Shown in pieces: positions 33,527-45,905 of a stretch of 64,000 bases of DNA (the stretch's first letter is position 1; each line of letters starts with the position of its first letter). The position numbers and the translations under genes are program-made. Below the pieces are notes generated by a model. That model did no database searches and was not told the DNA's origin. It saw only the letters and a list, made by a program, of their open reading frames with translations. Source of the stretch: Marisa cornuarietis (lineage: Eukaryota; Mollusca; Gastropoda; Architaenioglossa; Ampullariidae); the NCBI GenBank assembly GCA_004794655.1, contig SMMW01000511.1:1417001-1481000 (forward strand). The letters run 5' to 3'.

Positions 33527-36419
33527 ATGTCGTTTTTCTCTGCCGGAGTTCTACTGGTGTGTGTTGCCGTCCTGGCAATTTCCTCTGTCTTACAAGGAGT
33601 GAGCACCGAGCACACTAATGGCGTGGTGTTCCAGAACTTTCCAGGAATCGAGCTTCAGGACCCTTGTACCGTCGCTCAGCTGGTCGTGAGCTCAGCATTA
33701 GGCTGTGCGATGAAGTGCAAGTCGTTCCCATCATGCCGAGCGGCCTCGTACAACAAGGTAACAGCCAGGTGCTGTCTCAGCTCCCTTCTGGCCTACGAAC
33801 AAGGTGCGACTTACCTGGAGAATGAAAAGAGCACCTACTTCCAGCCTCTCACAGGTGAGTAGCACTCAGACCTTTGCGTCATCCCTTTGCTGTGTCCAAT
33901 ATAGTTTGCGAGAAAGAAAATTATTTACATTGCATACCTTTACCTTTCATTTTATTGCTCTCAAAATTGAATCCTTGCCAAAGTGGCAAGTTATCTTTTG
34001 CTGTAAAATTAATAGCTTTAGAACGTGTTTAGTAATGTGTACTTCAAATGCGTTTGATAACGTGTTAAAGTATTTTAAACTGATTATAAAACAAGATGTG
34101 ATATTATTTATTGGTGCTATTTACAGTACAGCAGCGTGTAAAATCCTGAACTTGTGTACCCACCCTCTCTGTACCACCACATACAAGTTCTTATGCACTT
34201 TCTTTTAAGCAATAACAATATAAAAAAATGTACGTCTGCACTAAAAAAATTAATGAGAGTAATTATATTTAAAAGCTTAGTTTCAAAGCTAGAAGCTTAC
34301 ACGGAGATGCCAAATAGAGTTGAACGAATTCTCAAGGTTTGTGTTTAATCTTGCAGGACACCCTAGCTCACTTTCATGCTTTGACTAAATAATCTTCCTT
34401 AAAAGAAAATTTTAAGACTGTCTCATCGATTCTGTATTTGTACATTTGTCTTCAAACAGACACAGTCCAGTATGACAACTGGACGCTGGTGTTCCGGATG
34501 CTGGGGGGCAGCGGTCAAGAGTGCTACGCCACCTGGACGAACACTGGTCTTCATCATGACCACTGGCTGGGGTCAAAGGATATGAAGCTGGGATGTGTGA
34601 GCATGAACGCCTCAAAGCCCTGCAACACTTTGTTCAGAAGTCGACTGCTGGACGACTGGCCCAACCTCAACGTGAAGAAGGTGAGAAGGTTTGGTGTTGT
34701 TTTCGGCAGCTACACCTGTAATCAGGGTTGTCAAAAGTCTTTTTTTACATGACAGCTATAGGAGAACTTAGCCAAAGTAAGTCAGTCAGTTTACCTGCTC
34801 AGTGTAATTAAGTGACGAGTAAAATGTTGTTATTGACGTAGGTTCGTGTGAGCCTCTTCAAGGACAGTCAACAGGTGAACCTCGTTTTCAACGGAAGTGG
34901 CTCAGGATATCTGGACTGGTTCAGTCAGTACCGAGTCCTTGAGTCCCCGTGGCTCGATCTCTTACCAAACAACTACTACCTATTTTTTTCAGCAGCTGGG
35001 TAAGTTGGGTAAGGTTAGTGTACGTTGGCACTGTTAGCGAGGATGGAGCGAGAAAAAGATGAAGACAAAGACTTGAGTACAGTAATGCCAATAGATGGTG
35101 TAACTATCTGGAGGTTTGTTTCAGAGATGCAGGACACTTCCGCCGATTCTTCATTCATGCAAATTATGAGGGATGCAGTATTGATCATGGCTGGTTGGTA
35201 GTCGTGGATGGAACAATGTATCCTTGTTCCTGGGAAAAACATCCGACTCCAGCTATTCTCTACAGTGGTTCTTTAGGAGCAGCACTCTGGGATTCCTCAA
35301 CCAGCGGTAAGCCTGTGCGAACGCAGTTCTATTAAATATTAAAAATATAAAAATAAGTAATTGACTTGAATGTACATTTATCTGTATACTTCAAAGACAC
35401 AACTAATTAAAAGGGAAGAAAGATAAGAATTTCAGAGAGTAGCTCTCATTGCCTCCCCGTGTTCCTCAATTCAGCAAAGTCTAGAAGAAAACCAGTGAAA
35501 GATGTGATCGCCATAAATGGATAGTTGGACTGTACACATTCTTGTATTAATGATTTCTTATTATTGCTGCTATTATACCATGTTATTAAAAAAAGGTAAA
35601 GGTCATCCCATAACCTTTTCAGGTCGTAGGGGAGTGAGGTGTTAGAGACCCCACTTTTCTCGGGGCCAGCATTTTACATGAGGGTGGTGCCAATCTCCTC
35701 TCCCTCGCTGCCTTACCTTCCCTAACCCACTATGGAGTCAGGTACCCATTCCCGTCAGCTGGGTCGACTGGGGGAAGTTTGCTGCGCTTATTGGGAATTG
35801 AACCAGCGCGCTCTCGGTTCGGAAGCCAGCGCTCTAACCACTCGGCCATCCGCTTCCCCTACTAACCATGTTATTGTTTCTGTTGTAATACTATTTTATA
35901 CATTTTTACCTATAACTAGTAAAAAAAAGTAGTTTGAAAAAGAAATTTTTTGTAGTAAACTAAATCCATACATTTCTTTCAGTTTGACTGTGGGATCATC
36001 AAAGGTTAAAATTAAACAAAATCCACTTAGGTTACAAAGTAAATGTTGAACAAGGGTTCAAAGCTTCAAATGACCTAAGCTGATGCTTCTTCCAAACTTT
36101 GCACTTGTACCCTCTCATGGGAATCGAAACAACACACACACAATACACAAATGGGTTCAAAAAATACTCGAGTGCTTTAATTTTTGCATAAATGTACAGA
36201 GTGATGTGTCTGAACTTGACAATTGACTCCGCAAAGTTCTTTTTCTAAACGAAATGCAAGCAGCTGGTTTAGATAAATAATTATTGAACTCAAACGCTGA
36301 GAGTAAATTTGAAGAGGTTTTGGTGTGAACCAGTGAAGTTTTTAAACCATGTTAAGCTTTCGTATCTTTGTGTGAGTGCGTGCATTCCTTCATGAAAAAA
36401 AGTCACAGGCTGCTTCTTT

Positions 36420-36471
<52 letters not shown>

Positions 36472-36556
36472 GTTTGTTGTTCATTGTTCTGATGCAGCCG
36501 TTTCTGTTGCAGGTGGTGTACTAGCCGATGTTTTTGCGGTGTTTATACAATACTGA
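33527..36556 (+). CDS. Copy D: complete secreted Cys-rich PAN-like protein, 5 exons
   Basis: Exons are 33527-33854, 34460-34680, 34842-34999, 35125-35306 and 36513-36556. All introns are GT..AG, the phases join cleanly, and the product is 310 residues. ATG at 33527 (AACATGT) is preferred because it starts directly at a signal peptide (FFSAGVLLVCVAVLAIS); ATG at 33488 would add 13 residues. Exon 1 also encodes a PAN/apple-like module with Cys at 47, 60, 64, 70, 82 and 83. Exons 2-5 encode a second domain: DNWTLVFRMLGG (116-127), HDHWLGSKDMKLGC, RVSLFKDSQQVNLVF, RRFFIHANYEGC (242-253), HGWLVVVDG, CSWE (270-273) and a C-terminal ADVFAVFIQY. I know similar uncharacterised gastropod proteins but no function. 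PAN modules usually bind protein or carbohydrate. The protein is predicted to be extracellular. A SINE lies in intron 4. Confidence 0.85.
35588..35864 (-). mobile_element. tRNA-derived SINE, minus strand, 11-bp target duplication
   Basis: Flanked by ACCATGTTATT at 35577-35587 and 35865-35875. On the minus strand the head is tRNA-like, with A box TGGCCGAGTGGTTAGAGCGC and B box GGTTCAATTCC, the internal RNA polymerase III promoter pair of a tRNA-Leu/Ser-type gene. The body ends with ACCTGAAAAGGTTATGGGAT and a short A-rich tail (T-rich on the + strand). It lies between exons 4 and 5 of copy D. Confidence 0.9.
36424..36470. repeat. (TG)n microsatellite
   Basis: About 23 TG units, 40 bases before the acceptor of copy D exon 5. 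Copies A (7861-7877) and F (31665-31680) have much shorter tracts at the same position. Confidence 0.95.
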
Positions 36557-38108
36557 CGTCATCAAATACTGCCGCGTGTCCATGTAGACACACAAGCAAG
36601 TCATCCACCGTCTTACAGGCAAAAAATGTTTTGCATTAGTTACGTATATAATTTTTCCAATGTGAAAAACACTCAGTGAGATGTACAGCTGGTTTCACCT
36701 CACTAATAAGAAGGTTTACCCCTAGTCCTCAGTGTTCTCACATTAGTTATTTGTTGTTAAAAAGTAAAATTACAATCGCGCTACTACGGTATGTAAGTTA
36801 TATTTTGTTATTGCATATGTATTTTTAATACAATTATTATTACTTAGCTAGTCCTCTTAGAAAAAAAGATTTTTAATTATATTAGTTTTGATTTAAGCTT
36901 TTATTATTAGCTGGTAAAATGTAAAATTATGGCATGGAGATGGAGACACAAGTAGATGAAATGTCAGGGTTATGTGTGTGTGTGCGCGCGCGCGCCCGCT
37001 CGTGAAGTCCTAAATGTGCCTTCAGAATACTGTTAGATGTATTATTGTGATTTTTAAAATCTAGCTTGTGTTCTTCTGTCACGCAACGCATTACTCTCTT
37101 ATCTTGTAACAAACACTTGTTCTGGTTTGTTTTGTTTGTAACAGAGCTCGCATTCCTAAATTATAGTTACTCATTAAGATTAATAAAGTTGATCATTTGT
37201 CGCCTGTCCTCAGCTTTTTCTACCTCGTTCGGTGTGAGTGTCTTAGACCATTTACATTTAGGGGCCTGTTACTTCAACTCTGCTTCACCACCCTTTGGAA
37301 ATGATATCAATAATTTCTTTTGAAAAATCCTTCTTTTTTGATTCAACCCTTTTGCACTGCCCATAAACTTTTTTATCTTATGTTAGAAAGTTGGGGGTAA
37401 GCTTTCTTTTCACAATCAACGATCATTATGGAATGTTTCAAGGACATAAGAATCGGCATCAAGCTGATTGTCGTTGCTTAAAACATCAGACACTTTTTTC
37501 CAAACAAAAAAGTTTAACTATGAACACCTCCTGTATCAGAATTCATCATTCACGTAACACTAGAGAGATCAATGTATCTATCAAGATACCGTCTAAGAAT
37601 TGAGGAAAAAGGAAAGGTCTGGAAAAGCATTAATGGTAGAGAAGGAGGTCTTCATTGTTTTGTAAAACTGATCAAATAATTGAGTATATAGATAAACAAA
37701 TAATACTCCACTAAATGACATGCTGCCGGCATTCATAACTTGAAGTACATTTGAAGGATAAGCACACTTGTTTGTGAAATATTGTGTTTAGGTATCTTTG
37801 GGAGTTGTTCTAACTCTAAGTACCAGTCTGCATAACCAGTCGATCTTCTTATCCTCTTTTTAACCTGTTCTCAAGAATACTCCATCTCTATAATCCTTAG
37901 GATCGACAATAACTTATAGAGTTTTATTTCGGGATAGTGGAGCAAGGGAGAGCATCCGACACCACAATCATTCTCAGCATGATATCTTCCCACCACGACT
38001 CTCAACACACGCTCAGTCCCACCCACATCAACTTACAGCCTTGACCATCACCATCTGTGTGACCCAGTGAGTCAGCGGTGCAGAGACAGAAGTGTTCGAT
38101 ATTCACTA

Positions 38109-38400
38109 GGTAAAAAAACGTAAAGGTCATCCCATAACCTTTTCAGGTCGTTGGGGAGTGAGTTGTTAGAGACCTCACTGTTCTCGGGGCCAGCTTTTAC
38201 ATTAGGGTGGTGCCAATCTCTCCTCCCTCGCTGCCTTACCTTCCCCAACTCTCTATGGAGTTAGGTACCCATTCCCGTCAGCTGGGTCAAGTGGGGGAAG
38301 TTGGCTGCGCTTATCGGGAATTGAACCAGCGAGCTCTCCGTTCGGACGCCAGCGCTCTAACCGCTCGGCCATCCGCTTCCATATTATGTTCGCTAAAAAT
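38109..38400 (-). mobile_element. tRNA-derived SINE, minus strand, 10-bp target duplication
   Basis: Flanked by ATATTCACTA at 38099-38108 and 38401-38410. Copies A (3065) and D (33040) show the empty site, a single ATATTCACTAACATAATC. It is the same family as 35588-35864, with A box TGGCCGAGCGGTTAGAGCGC and B box GGTTCAATTCC on the minus strand. The 20 bases between the tRNA head and the target duplication (38381-38400) are extra 5' sequence not seen in the other copy. Confidence 0.9.
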
Positions 38401-38823
38401 ATATTCACTAACATAATCTATAAACGTTGTCACTGGTTGTCATTCTAATGATTCCTGTTTTGCAGCTGCGGAAGAGTACTTTCTGTGTCCTCATCCTCTT
38501 CAGCCTTAGAACGGAACCCACTCATTAGGTGTAGACAAAGCAGGCCCCTCACCTTTCTTCCGACTTAAGTCAGGAGCTAATATCCTGCACTACCCTGAAG
38601 GCAGTGTGATTCCTACAGTCTGGTTAAGAGATGAAGTCTCCGAAAAACTGTGAAAGATCTTCGAGCATTTTAGTGCTTACTTTCACACTTTTAACCATTA
38701 AAAAGCGAAAGGATTTGACGACCTATCAGCAACAAACTAATTCAATTCACAGATTGATTTTCCGACTTAGATCATTGAGGTCAAAGTGATCATCACGTGG
38801 TGGGAGATCTTATCTTCACCATC

Positions 38824-41800
38824 ATTAAGTCCTTTTCCCTGGGTGGAGTTCTACTGGTGTGTGTTACTGTCGTTGGAATTTCCTCTGTTTTACAAGGAGG
38901 TAAAATTGAACAGAGTAACGGAGAGGTGTTCCAGAACTTTCCAGGAATCGAGCTTCAGGTCCCTTGCACGTAGCTCAGCCGGTCGTGAGCTCAGCGTCAG
39001 GCTGTACAATAAGGTGCAAGACGTTCCCATCATGCCGAGCGGCCTCGTACAACAAGGTAACAGCTAGGTGCGACTTACCTGGAGAACGAGAACAGCATCT
39101 ACATCCAACCTGTCACAGGTCATCCGTGTTAAGCCTTTTGATTTTATCTTGTTTTTTCACAAATAGTTTTACCGATCAAGCGATTTTGTTGTTTGAAGCA
39201 TTTTGAGACACGAAGAGACATTTTGGGCTAGATTATTATCTTGAATAATGATATTCGTAGATTTGTATACCAACGTTTTGTAAACGACGTGTGTATAAAA
39301 CTTATGCTTTACATTGTTACACGGGTAAAAAGTATGTTTGCATGACACAAACAATAGGTGGCAGGAGCGACATTTTTATGTCTTTCATTCTTTAGCTGTA
39401 TAATTCTATAGGTATAGAATGTAATCTGTAAGTATAAAATGTATTCTATAAGTATAGAATGCACTCTGTAATTATGAAATGAAATCTATAAGTAGAGTGG
39501 AAATAATTCAGTAAAACTGAAACATTACATTTAAATTATTCTTAAAAGTTGCTGTGTAATTCTTGTTTAAAATATAATTCAGTGCTATAACTATAGAATG
39601 CATTCTAGCTATACAATTTAATTCTATAATTAGAAAATGCATTCTATATTTCTAAAATGAGTTTTGTTCTTATATAATCGAGGTGCATACGCATTGAGGT
39701 TCTGAGCTTCTTTATTTGCATAAAGTGTTAGACAGGTCAGCCAGTCAGAAATACCCTAACAAAAGTAGGCGGGTATGTTCTGGCTGCTGTACATTGAACA
39801 TTGCAAGCAGTTTAAAGGCCTTCAATAAATGAACTTAAGTGATTAAAACATATTAGTTACAGTTTGCACGAAGACTTCGTCTGTGTATGTAATGTGTACT
39901 GGTTTATCTTTGTCTTCGGCAGCAGCGGACAAACGAAACTCGTTTTGGTTAAACACTGTTTTTCGAAAAAACGTATTTGGTTTAGAGTAACTAAGAGACA
40001 GTAACTACTAAACAGCCAATGCAACTATTGTCAAAGAAGTGTATAAGCTCTTCTAACAAAAGACATTTTGAGATTTTTCTTGTGTATTTACGAGGCTCAC
40101 TCATAAGGATCCTTAATTGCTAAATGTTTGATGGGTCCTGCTTTGCGCTAAAAGTGGTATTTGAGGGATCTGAGACTTGTTTTCTGAAAACAATATTATT
40201 TAAAAATTGCGGTACGTTCAACAGAATTATCTACAGGAAAATTCGGCACATCAGATATAGAGGACATATGTCAGGTGCTTGCTCTGTGCACATGATTCAA
40301 TAATAAACAGCTTCAGTTCTGTCAGTTGGTGTGTATAGCTTTTGCAAGGTCTACTAAACATACACGTACATCAGATTTGACCAATAATAATGTAATAACA
40401 GAAACGATGGCTTCATTTGAATAGATATCTATGCATAAAAAAGTTTAATAGTGAAATGCTAGCTTTATATTTCGGAACATTTAGTGAAAGTAAGGATACA
40501 AAGTAAACAAATTAAAAATAGTGCATTATCCCATACCTTGAAAATTATATTACAAATTTAGAAAAGCAGTATGCTAATAATTATAATGAATATTTTCATG
40601 CACTTACCTATTTCTTACCGGGAAGCTTAGTTATGGCTATGAAAACAAAATCTTTACAACACCCAAACAGCTCTGACCAAATAATCAGCTGGAAAGTTTG
40701 CATCATCTGTAAAACGGTTATATTGAGTTGCTGAGCAATTGGAACTAATGAGGATACTGTGTCAATGCATACAAACGAAATGAATAGTTTAGACTTTTAA
40801 TATAATTAAATTTGCATTTATTAACTTTCTATATGTGGCTTAAATTTTCGGACGGTTTTCTACGTATGATCAAATCATATGCAATTAAAGTAATGCTGTT
40901 AGAAATATGGAAACCTAATACTCAATTTGCTTAAATTTTTTAATCACTACTTTTGAATGAGAAGCCATTGAGATTCTGGATAATAAATGCATTAAAGGGA
41001 GCAGCTGCAGGTAGCAACAATACCAAGGTAACCAAAAGTTTAAATGTAGATTTAGGTGTTATGTAGCACTCACTTTACTTCGGAAAGGGGCTGAACCATT
41101 TTAGGTGGTTCCAAAACAGTGACACATCATCATAGCAGAAGAATTGTGTATAATTCACTCTTCTGTACGACCTTTAAATTATGGTCTACAGAACAGTTAT
41201 CTTTAGTTTTACTTTACTTCATTTATAGACTTTCCTTGACATAACACAGGTTTCTGATTGTTTAATTTTAATGTATGATAATTTTTTATTTAATCTGAAT
41301 CAGTGTTGTGAATAAGAATAGAAATAAAAATAATGTTCATCATTAGTAATCCAATTTATATATAAAATTATGGTTCACATTTTGATGTCTTTTAATAGAA
41401 TTTCGTAGTTGATGATGTTTACAGTTTAGCTATACACAACCCATAAATACCACAGACGGTCGATTGGAAAAACAAATTTAAGAAGAGCTGTATGCTGACG
41501 ATTTACAACTAGCGACCAGTAAGAAAGAAACATGTCCGCCCTGAGACTTGATTGAAACCGGTACTGTAAATCTTCACTGTAGTAGCTACAGGCTAGTGTT
41601 TTAATCAATACTCTCATGGAATATTCTTTCAGTGGCTTTATCTCTCTTTATGTACGCTCCCACCGCCATGCATCATCACCACAGCAGAAACAGCTAGTGT
41701 GTCATTACTAACAAAACTTCCTGGCAACCGTACAATGACACACCATTTTTCAAACAATTTCATCGTTTTATTAAAAGTACAGATATTTATGTGCAAGTGT

Positions 41801-42994
41801 CCTCTTATCCTAAGGCTGATTGATGAAACTTTTGCTAGCAAAAAGAACAAGAACAAAAAACCCAAAGGCAGCGTGGAAAACGTCGTCAAGCACCGACGTC
41901 GCTAATGTGAGGAGGTTTCTGATTGGCTGACCTTCACATGTCCAAATCTCTATGCAAATATAGAGGGTCAGAGCCTCCTTAAGTATACTTTCGCTTTTAT
42001 CAGTATATAATTTATTTTATAATTATATAATCAAATTGTATAACTAGAATACATTTTATAACAATAGAATACGAATATATTCGTGAATATATTGGATAGA
42101 AACTTTTCAGTAAAACATAAATGATATACTTCGCTTTGCGTTCTTCCTCTCTAGTTATAGAATGTATTCTTTGCTTATAAAATTTATTTTAGAATTACAA
42201 ATATAAAAATTATAAAATTATAGAATGCATTCTATCATTATAAAATTAATTGTATAGCTAGAGGGAGAAAAAAAATTTCCCTCTTTCTGCCCCGTATAAA
42301 CACAGCAAACAGTCGAAGAACATCGTTAGATGGTTAAGGAATGGAGATAATTTCCGATGAGGTGAGAGCACATGATTGCAGCACTAAGCGCCCCTGACAC
42401 AGACTGTTTTCACAGGTGGTGCAAATGTATGGGATAGGTCAGTAAAAGCGCTTATCTCAGAAACACGCACACACAATTACATCTGTGAAAGGACGAACAT
42501 ATCATACAACATTTCAAACAACGTTTATTTCTTTATGTAGACATGTTTTTTTGTGTGCTTATAATCCTGTCCCGATAACAGCACAGGAATATAGCAACAA
42601 ACAAACAAACAATAATGCAATACACAAATTTTGATTTTTGTAGAAGTGTGGTTGCTACATAGATGGGCAAAAATGATGTAAGACTAGAACACTAGATGTT
42701 TTATGGGGTGGGAGGAGGGGTAAGTGTACTTTTTGTTATGACACAAAAGCAAAATTAAAACTTAGCCTTATTTGTCCACATTTTTCCTGATGAATATCAT
42801 TAAGTGACGAGGGTTGAAATGTTGTTTTTTACGGAGGTTTGCGTGAGCCTCTTCAAAGGCAGCCAACAGGTGAACCTCGTTTTCAATGGAGGTGGCTCCG
42901 GATATCTGGACTGGTTTAGTTCGTACCTTGTCCTTGAGTCCCCGTGGAAAAATCTCTTTCCGAACATCTCCTACCTTTATTTTTCACCAGCTGA
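38824..42994 (+). pseudogene. Copy C of the PAN-like secreted protein gene, broken
   Basis: Exon 1 (38824-39118) shares copy A's lesions: no ATG, the 1-base loss giving C-T-*, and the 36-nt internal loss. These lesions predate the segmental duplication. Its donor is further damaged (GTCATC where A and B have GTAATC). Exon 2 is absent. Exon 3 (42837-42994, 158 nt) is open and well preserved: VSLFKGSQQVNLVFNGGGSG, YLDWFSSYLVLESPW. Exons 4 and 5 are deleted; the equivalents of 7072-7502 and about 7890-8480 are missing at 46980 and 47590. Confidence 0.85.
39694..41977. mobile_element. Inverted-repeat element in copy C, with internal extra 1.1 kb
   Basis: Paralogue of 4370-5540, with inverted repeats at 39694-39755 and 41911-41977. 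Compared with copy A it carries about 1.1 kb more (40497-41605), between GTAAGGAT and ATCAATACTCTC. That stretch is AT-rich, without a domain or terminal repeat that I can recognise, so whether it is an insertion here or a deletion in A is open. Confidence 0.45.
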
Positions 42995-44216
42995 GTAAGT
43001 TGACAGTGACAGTAGGTTTTTATTGTTAGCGAGTAGGGAAAGAGAGAGAGAGAGAGACTCAAATAATACGAAATAATTGTGTTTGCATGATATGTAAAGA
43101 AGAGAAAATACACAGCAAGCTATGGCTCCACAGGACCCAGCCTGCATTAGAGCTGGGAAAAGAAAGGGTCCCACATGGGAAGAATAGGAAATAGGTGGGA
43201 AACATGTGGGATGACCTGAAATGCGATACTATAATGACCGCCACGACTTGCGTCGCGCGCTGAGGCAGCAAAGCTCTTTGTTCCGCGCTTGACTTCGCCA
43301 GCCAGCCGTGTTTTGTCGCACACAGTCTTCCCGCTATACCCACTGATCCTTTCCCGCCGAAAATTGTTATCACAGGCCCTTCGCTTTGACCTCTGAGGAG
43401 CAAGCAGCTTTTCTATCTTCAAGCGGAAGTTCAGCGATCTATCTAAAGTACGTGAGTACGTCTGATCGAAAGCTGAGTGAGAGATTCCATAAACAACTGG
43501 CATAACAGTGAATATATAGTCAACAATAAATAATTTATGATCGTTTATAAATATTGGTCTCCTTTTGTGTAATATTTAACTTTTTGTAACGGGTCTGTCG
43601 GTCTGAATTGTAGGGCGGTCGAAACGTATGCGCCTGTCACCAACTATAATTATACCGTACGTGGGTTCAGCTCTCGTCTCGGGAATTTAATTGTTCTTTC
43701 TCTGCATGTGGCATATCTGTTTACAGGGCTGGCTGCTTTAATTGTCGTGATATAGCCTTACAGTTGCTGGCTCACTGATCCCTCAATTCCCCCCACCCAC
43801 CATTAAGTTTCTTAATTTTTTTTATGTATGAAAAATCATGAACTTTTAAATTTTATGGAAAAGATGCTAACTTGAAATGGGGTGGGGGTTAGAAAAAAAA
43901 TATTTCTAGGGGAGAGTACTCTACGAAATGAACTTATTAAACAGTTCTCCTTTGAAAAACTAAAAATTAACTTCGAAAATGTGATAAATGTATAGGTTAG
44001 ATTTTATATGAAAGTGAAGGGTTTTAGAACAAATCTATTTCTATTATCAAATGGAAACTTTTTTTTAACCTATGTAAAGAACTTATAGTCGAAGTCTGGA
44101 TCATTTGCTCACAATCACTCATGTTCTTTTCTCTTAAAATGCTGCATGCATGTCGTTTTTCGTTTGATTTTACTTGATTTACAGAAATAACTAATTAGAA
44201 CAATCTTTAATTGCAG

Positions 44217-45563
44217 AGCAAGCTGACTTTGACACTGGATCTCTTAATTTTACCAGTAAGTTTGTTTTCTGTCTCCCTATATGATTTCATGATGAATGCT
44301 ATACAAGCACATGTTCGTGCTTTTAATGGTCTACATGCGTATCCTTATATTGATCTAAATATTATGTTAATTTAAAAAAATGTTGTCAATAGACTTAGAT
44401 GCCTAGTGTATATTTATCATTACTTTAGTGACTAACAATAATATTTTGATTTCAGATTCATTATTGAAAAGTGTTCTCATGAAGATAGAGAAGCAGAGTG
44501 ATGTATTAGAGAACCTAGTTCAGAAACAGAATCAGATCATGCTGCTCCTTCAAAAGGACACTCAAGAGTCTGTGGGTTCCACAGCGATGCCTGAGGGCAT
44601 AACCCTGCCCCTAACTAGTGAAGAGGAGATAGGAAGGCTGGAGGAGAACCTGATGGAGAAGGAATTTAGAACAAAACTGGTATGTCATTAAATATAATAT
44701 GTCAGTCATAGACATCCTTTTTAAATTTTACCTTTAGCATTAACTGATATATCATAAATCAAGGTTAACACTGAGTCACAGGCTACAAATAATTGACTCT
44801 TAATTTACTTGTTGATTTGAGTCAATGCCATTATTTTCCATGTAATCCCCAAGGGTTTATTTAAGAGACTGGGTCTGGATCATAGCTATATTTATCATGC
44901 AACCATTGATCACTCACCAGTGGAGTATGGTTAAGCATTATGTCTTAAACAGACCGAATCCGGCGAATTAATTTATTTTTCATTTTTATTGTAGATTTCT
45001 GCATGTTTGAAACAACTACAATTTTGTTTGTTTGTTTTTTTGTAACCAGGTTCAGCACCTCTCGTGCATTGGAGGAGACTCCGTCGCCTCTGTTGTACGG
45101 AGAGTTTTGAAACGGCTGTTTGCACCTGAGCTTGCTCAGAAATACAATTTTAGCGGAAGTAAAGGGAAAAAAGTTTCCAAACACTTCAATTGAGAAGTGT
45201 ATTAGTTGGTGAGTAGATTTTGTTTGTTTTTGACTTATTTGAGGTGCACACCAATAAGTACTTAGAAAGGACAAAGTTTCCAAAGTAGATTTTTTAAATA
45301 GTGAATTTAAGTATTATTTTCTCTACATGTACAAGTTTATTTTTACATAGGATAGTATTTAAGTCTACCATTACAATTTTCTTTTGTGCACAGCCGCAGT
45401 CCGTAAAACATTTGCCAGCACAGCAGAAGCGAATGTGGATCTCATTGCCCGAAAATGGTTTGGGAATGCAAGGGACCTGGATGGAGGAAGAATTAGAAGG
45501 GCAATGCGATCTAAGAGTGAGTGGAATAAAAAAAATGAATTTAAGTTTAAATTGTTAGTGTGA
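44217..45563 (+). pseudogene. DUF4806-domain gene, four exons, one frameshift
   Basis: Exons are 44217-44255, 44456-44679, 45050-45208 and 45394-45563, with GT..AG introns and compatible phases. Exon 2 has a helical, coiled-coil-like start (VLMKIEKQSDVLENLVQKQN) and then LPLTSEEEIGRLEENLMEKE. Exon 3 continues VRRVLKRLFAPELAQKYNFS with GSKGKKVSKHF. Exon 4 gives AVRKTFASTAEANVDLIARK and WFGNARDLDGGRIRRAMRSK. This order (acidic 'LP..sEEEi..LE..L' opening, 'GG.s....vRR.lk.L....la..y...G.KGKk.F', 'vR........E....i..W') is the DUF4806 domain of uncertain function in many invertebrate proteins. Exon 3 has lost one base near 45190, giving stops before its donor. Upstream exons were not found. An AATAAA is at about 46366. 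Confidence 0.75.
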
Positions 45564-45630
45564 GCATCATTTTATTCAATAGGTCTCTCTTCCTTCCCTT
45601 TTGAACTAAGGATAAATTGGCTACTTTAAG

Positions 45631-45905
45631 ATGGCATCTAAAACTCCGTATATACTCAAATGGCCATCAAGACCTTACACATTTCGCTGTCAGCACCTCA
45701 GGCTTAGAAAAAAAATCAACAAACAACAAAAAATCTTAAACAGAATAGACATAGTATACGAGAGACTGTCTTTCATAAATAAGATCAACCAGGAAAATGA
45801 AGACATTAAATTCCTTTGGGCACCCTCCCATATAGGAATGAAAGGAAATGAAGAGGTAGATAACTAGCTAAACTGGCACTAAAACAAGAAGCAATAGGAG
45901 ACTGA
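45631..45905 (+). pseudogene. RNase H fragment of a LINE
   Basis: The frame ends INKINQENEDIKFLWAPSHI with GMKGNEEVDN and a stop, then LAKLALKQEA in the shadow of the break. 'W.PSHIG..GNE.AD..AK' is the conserved C-terminal block of the RNase H domain in I/Jockey-type retrotransposons. It lies inside the 43136-46870 element, just after the DUF4806 gene. Confidence 0.7.

Noticed and set aside
42916..43503. Minus-strand frames near the left end of the DUF4806 element
   Set aside because: No domain, and they cross the element boundary at 43136; not supported as a transposase.
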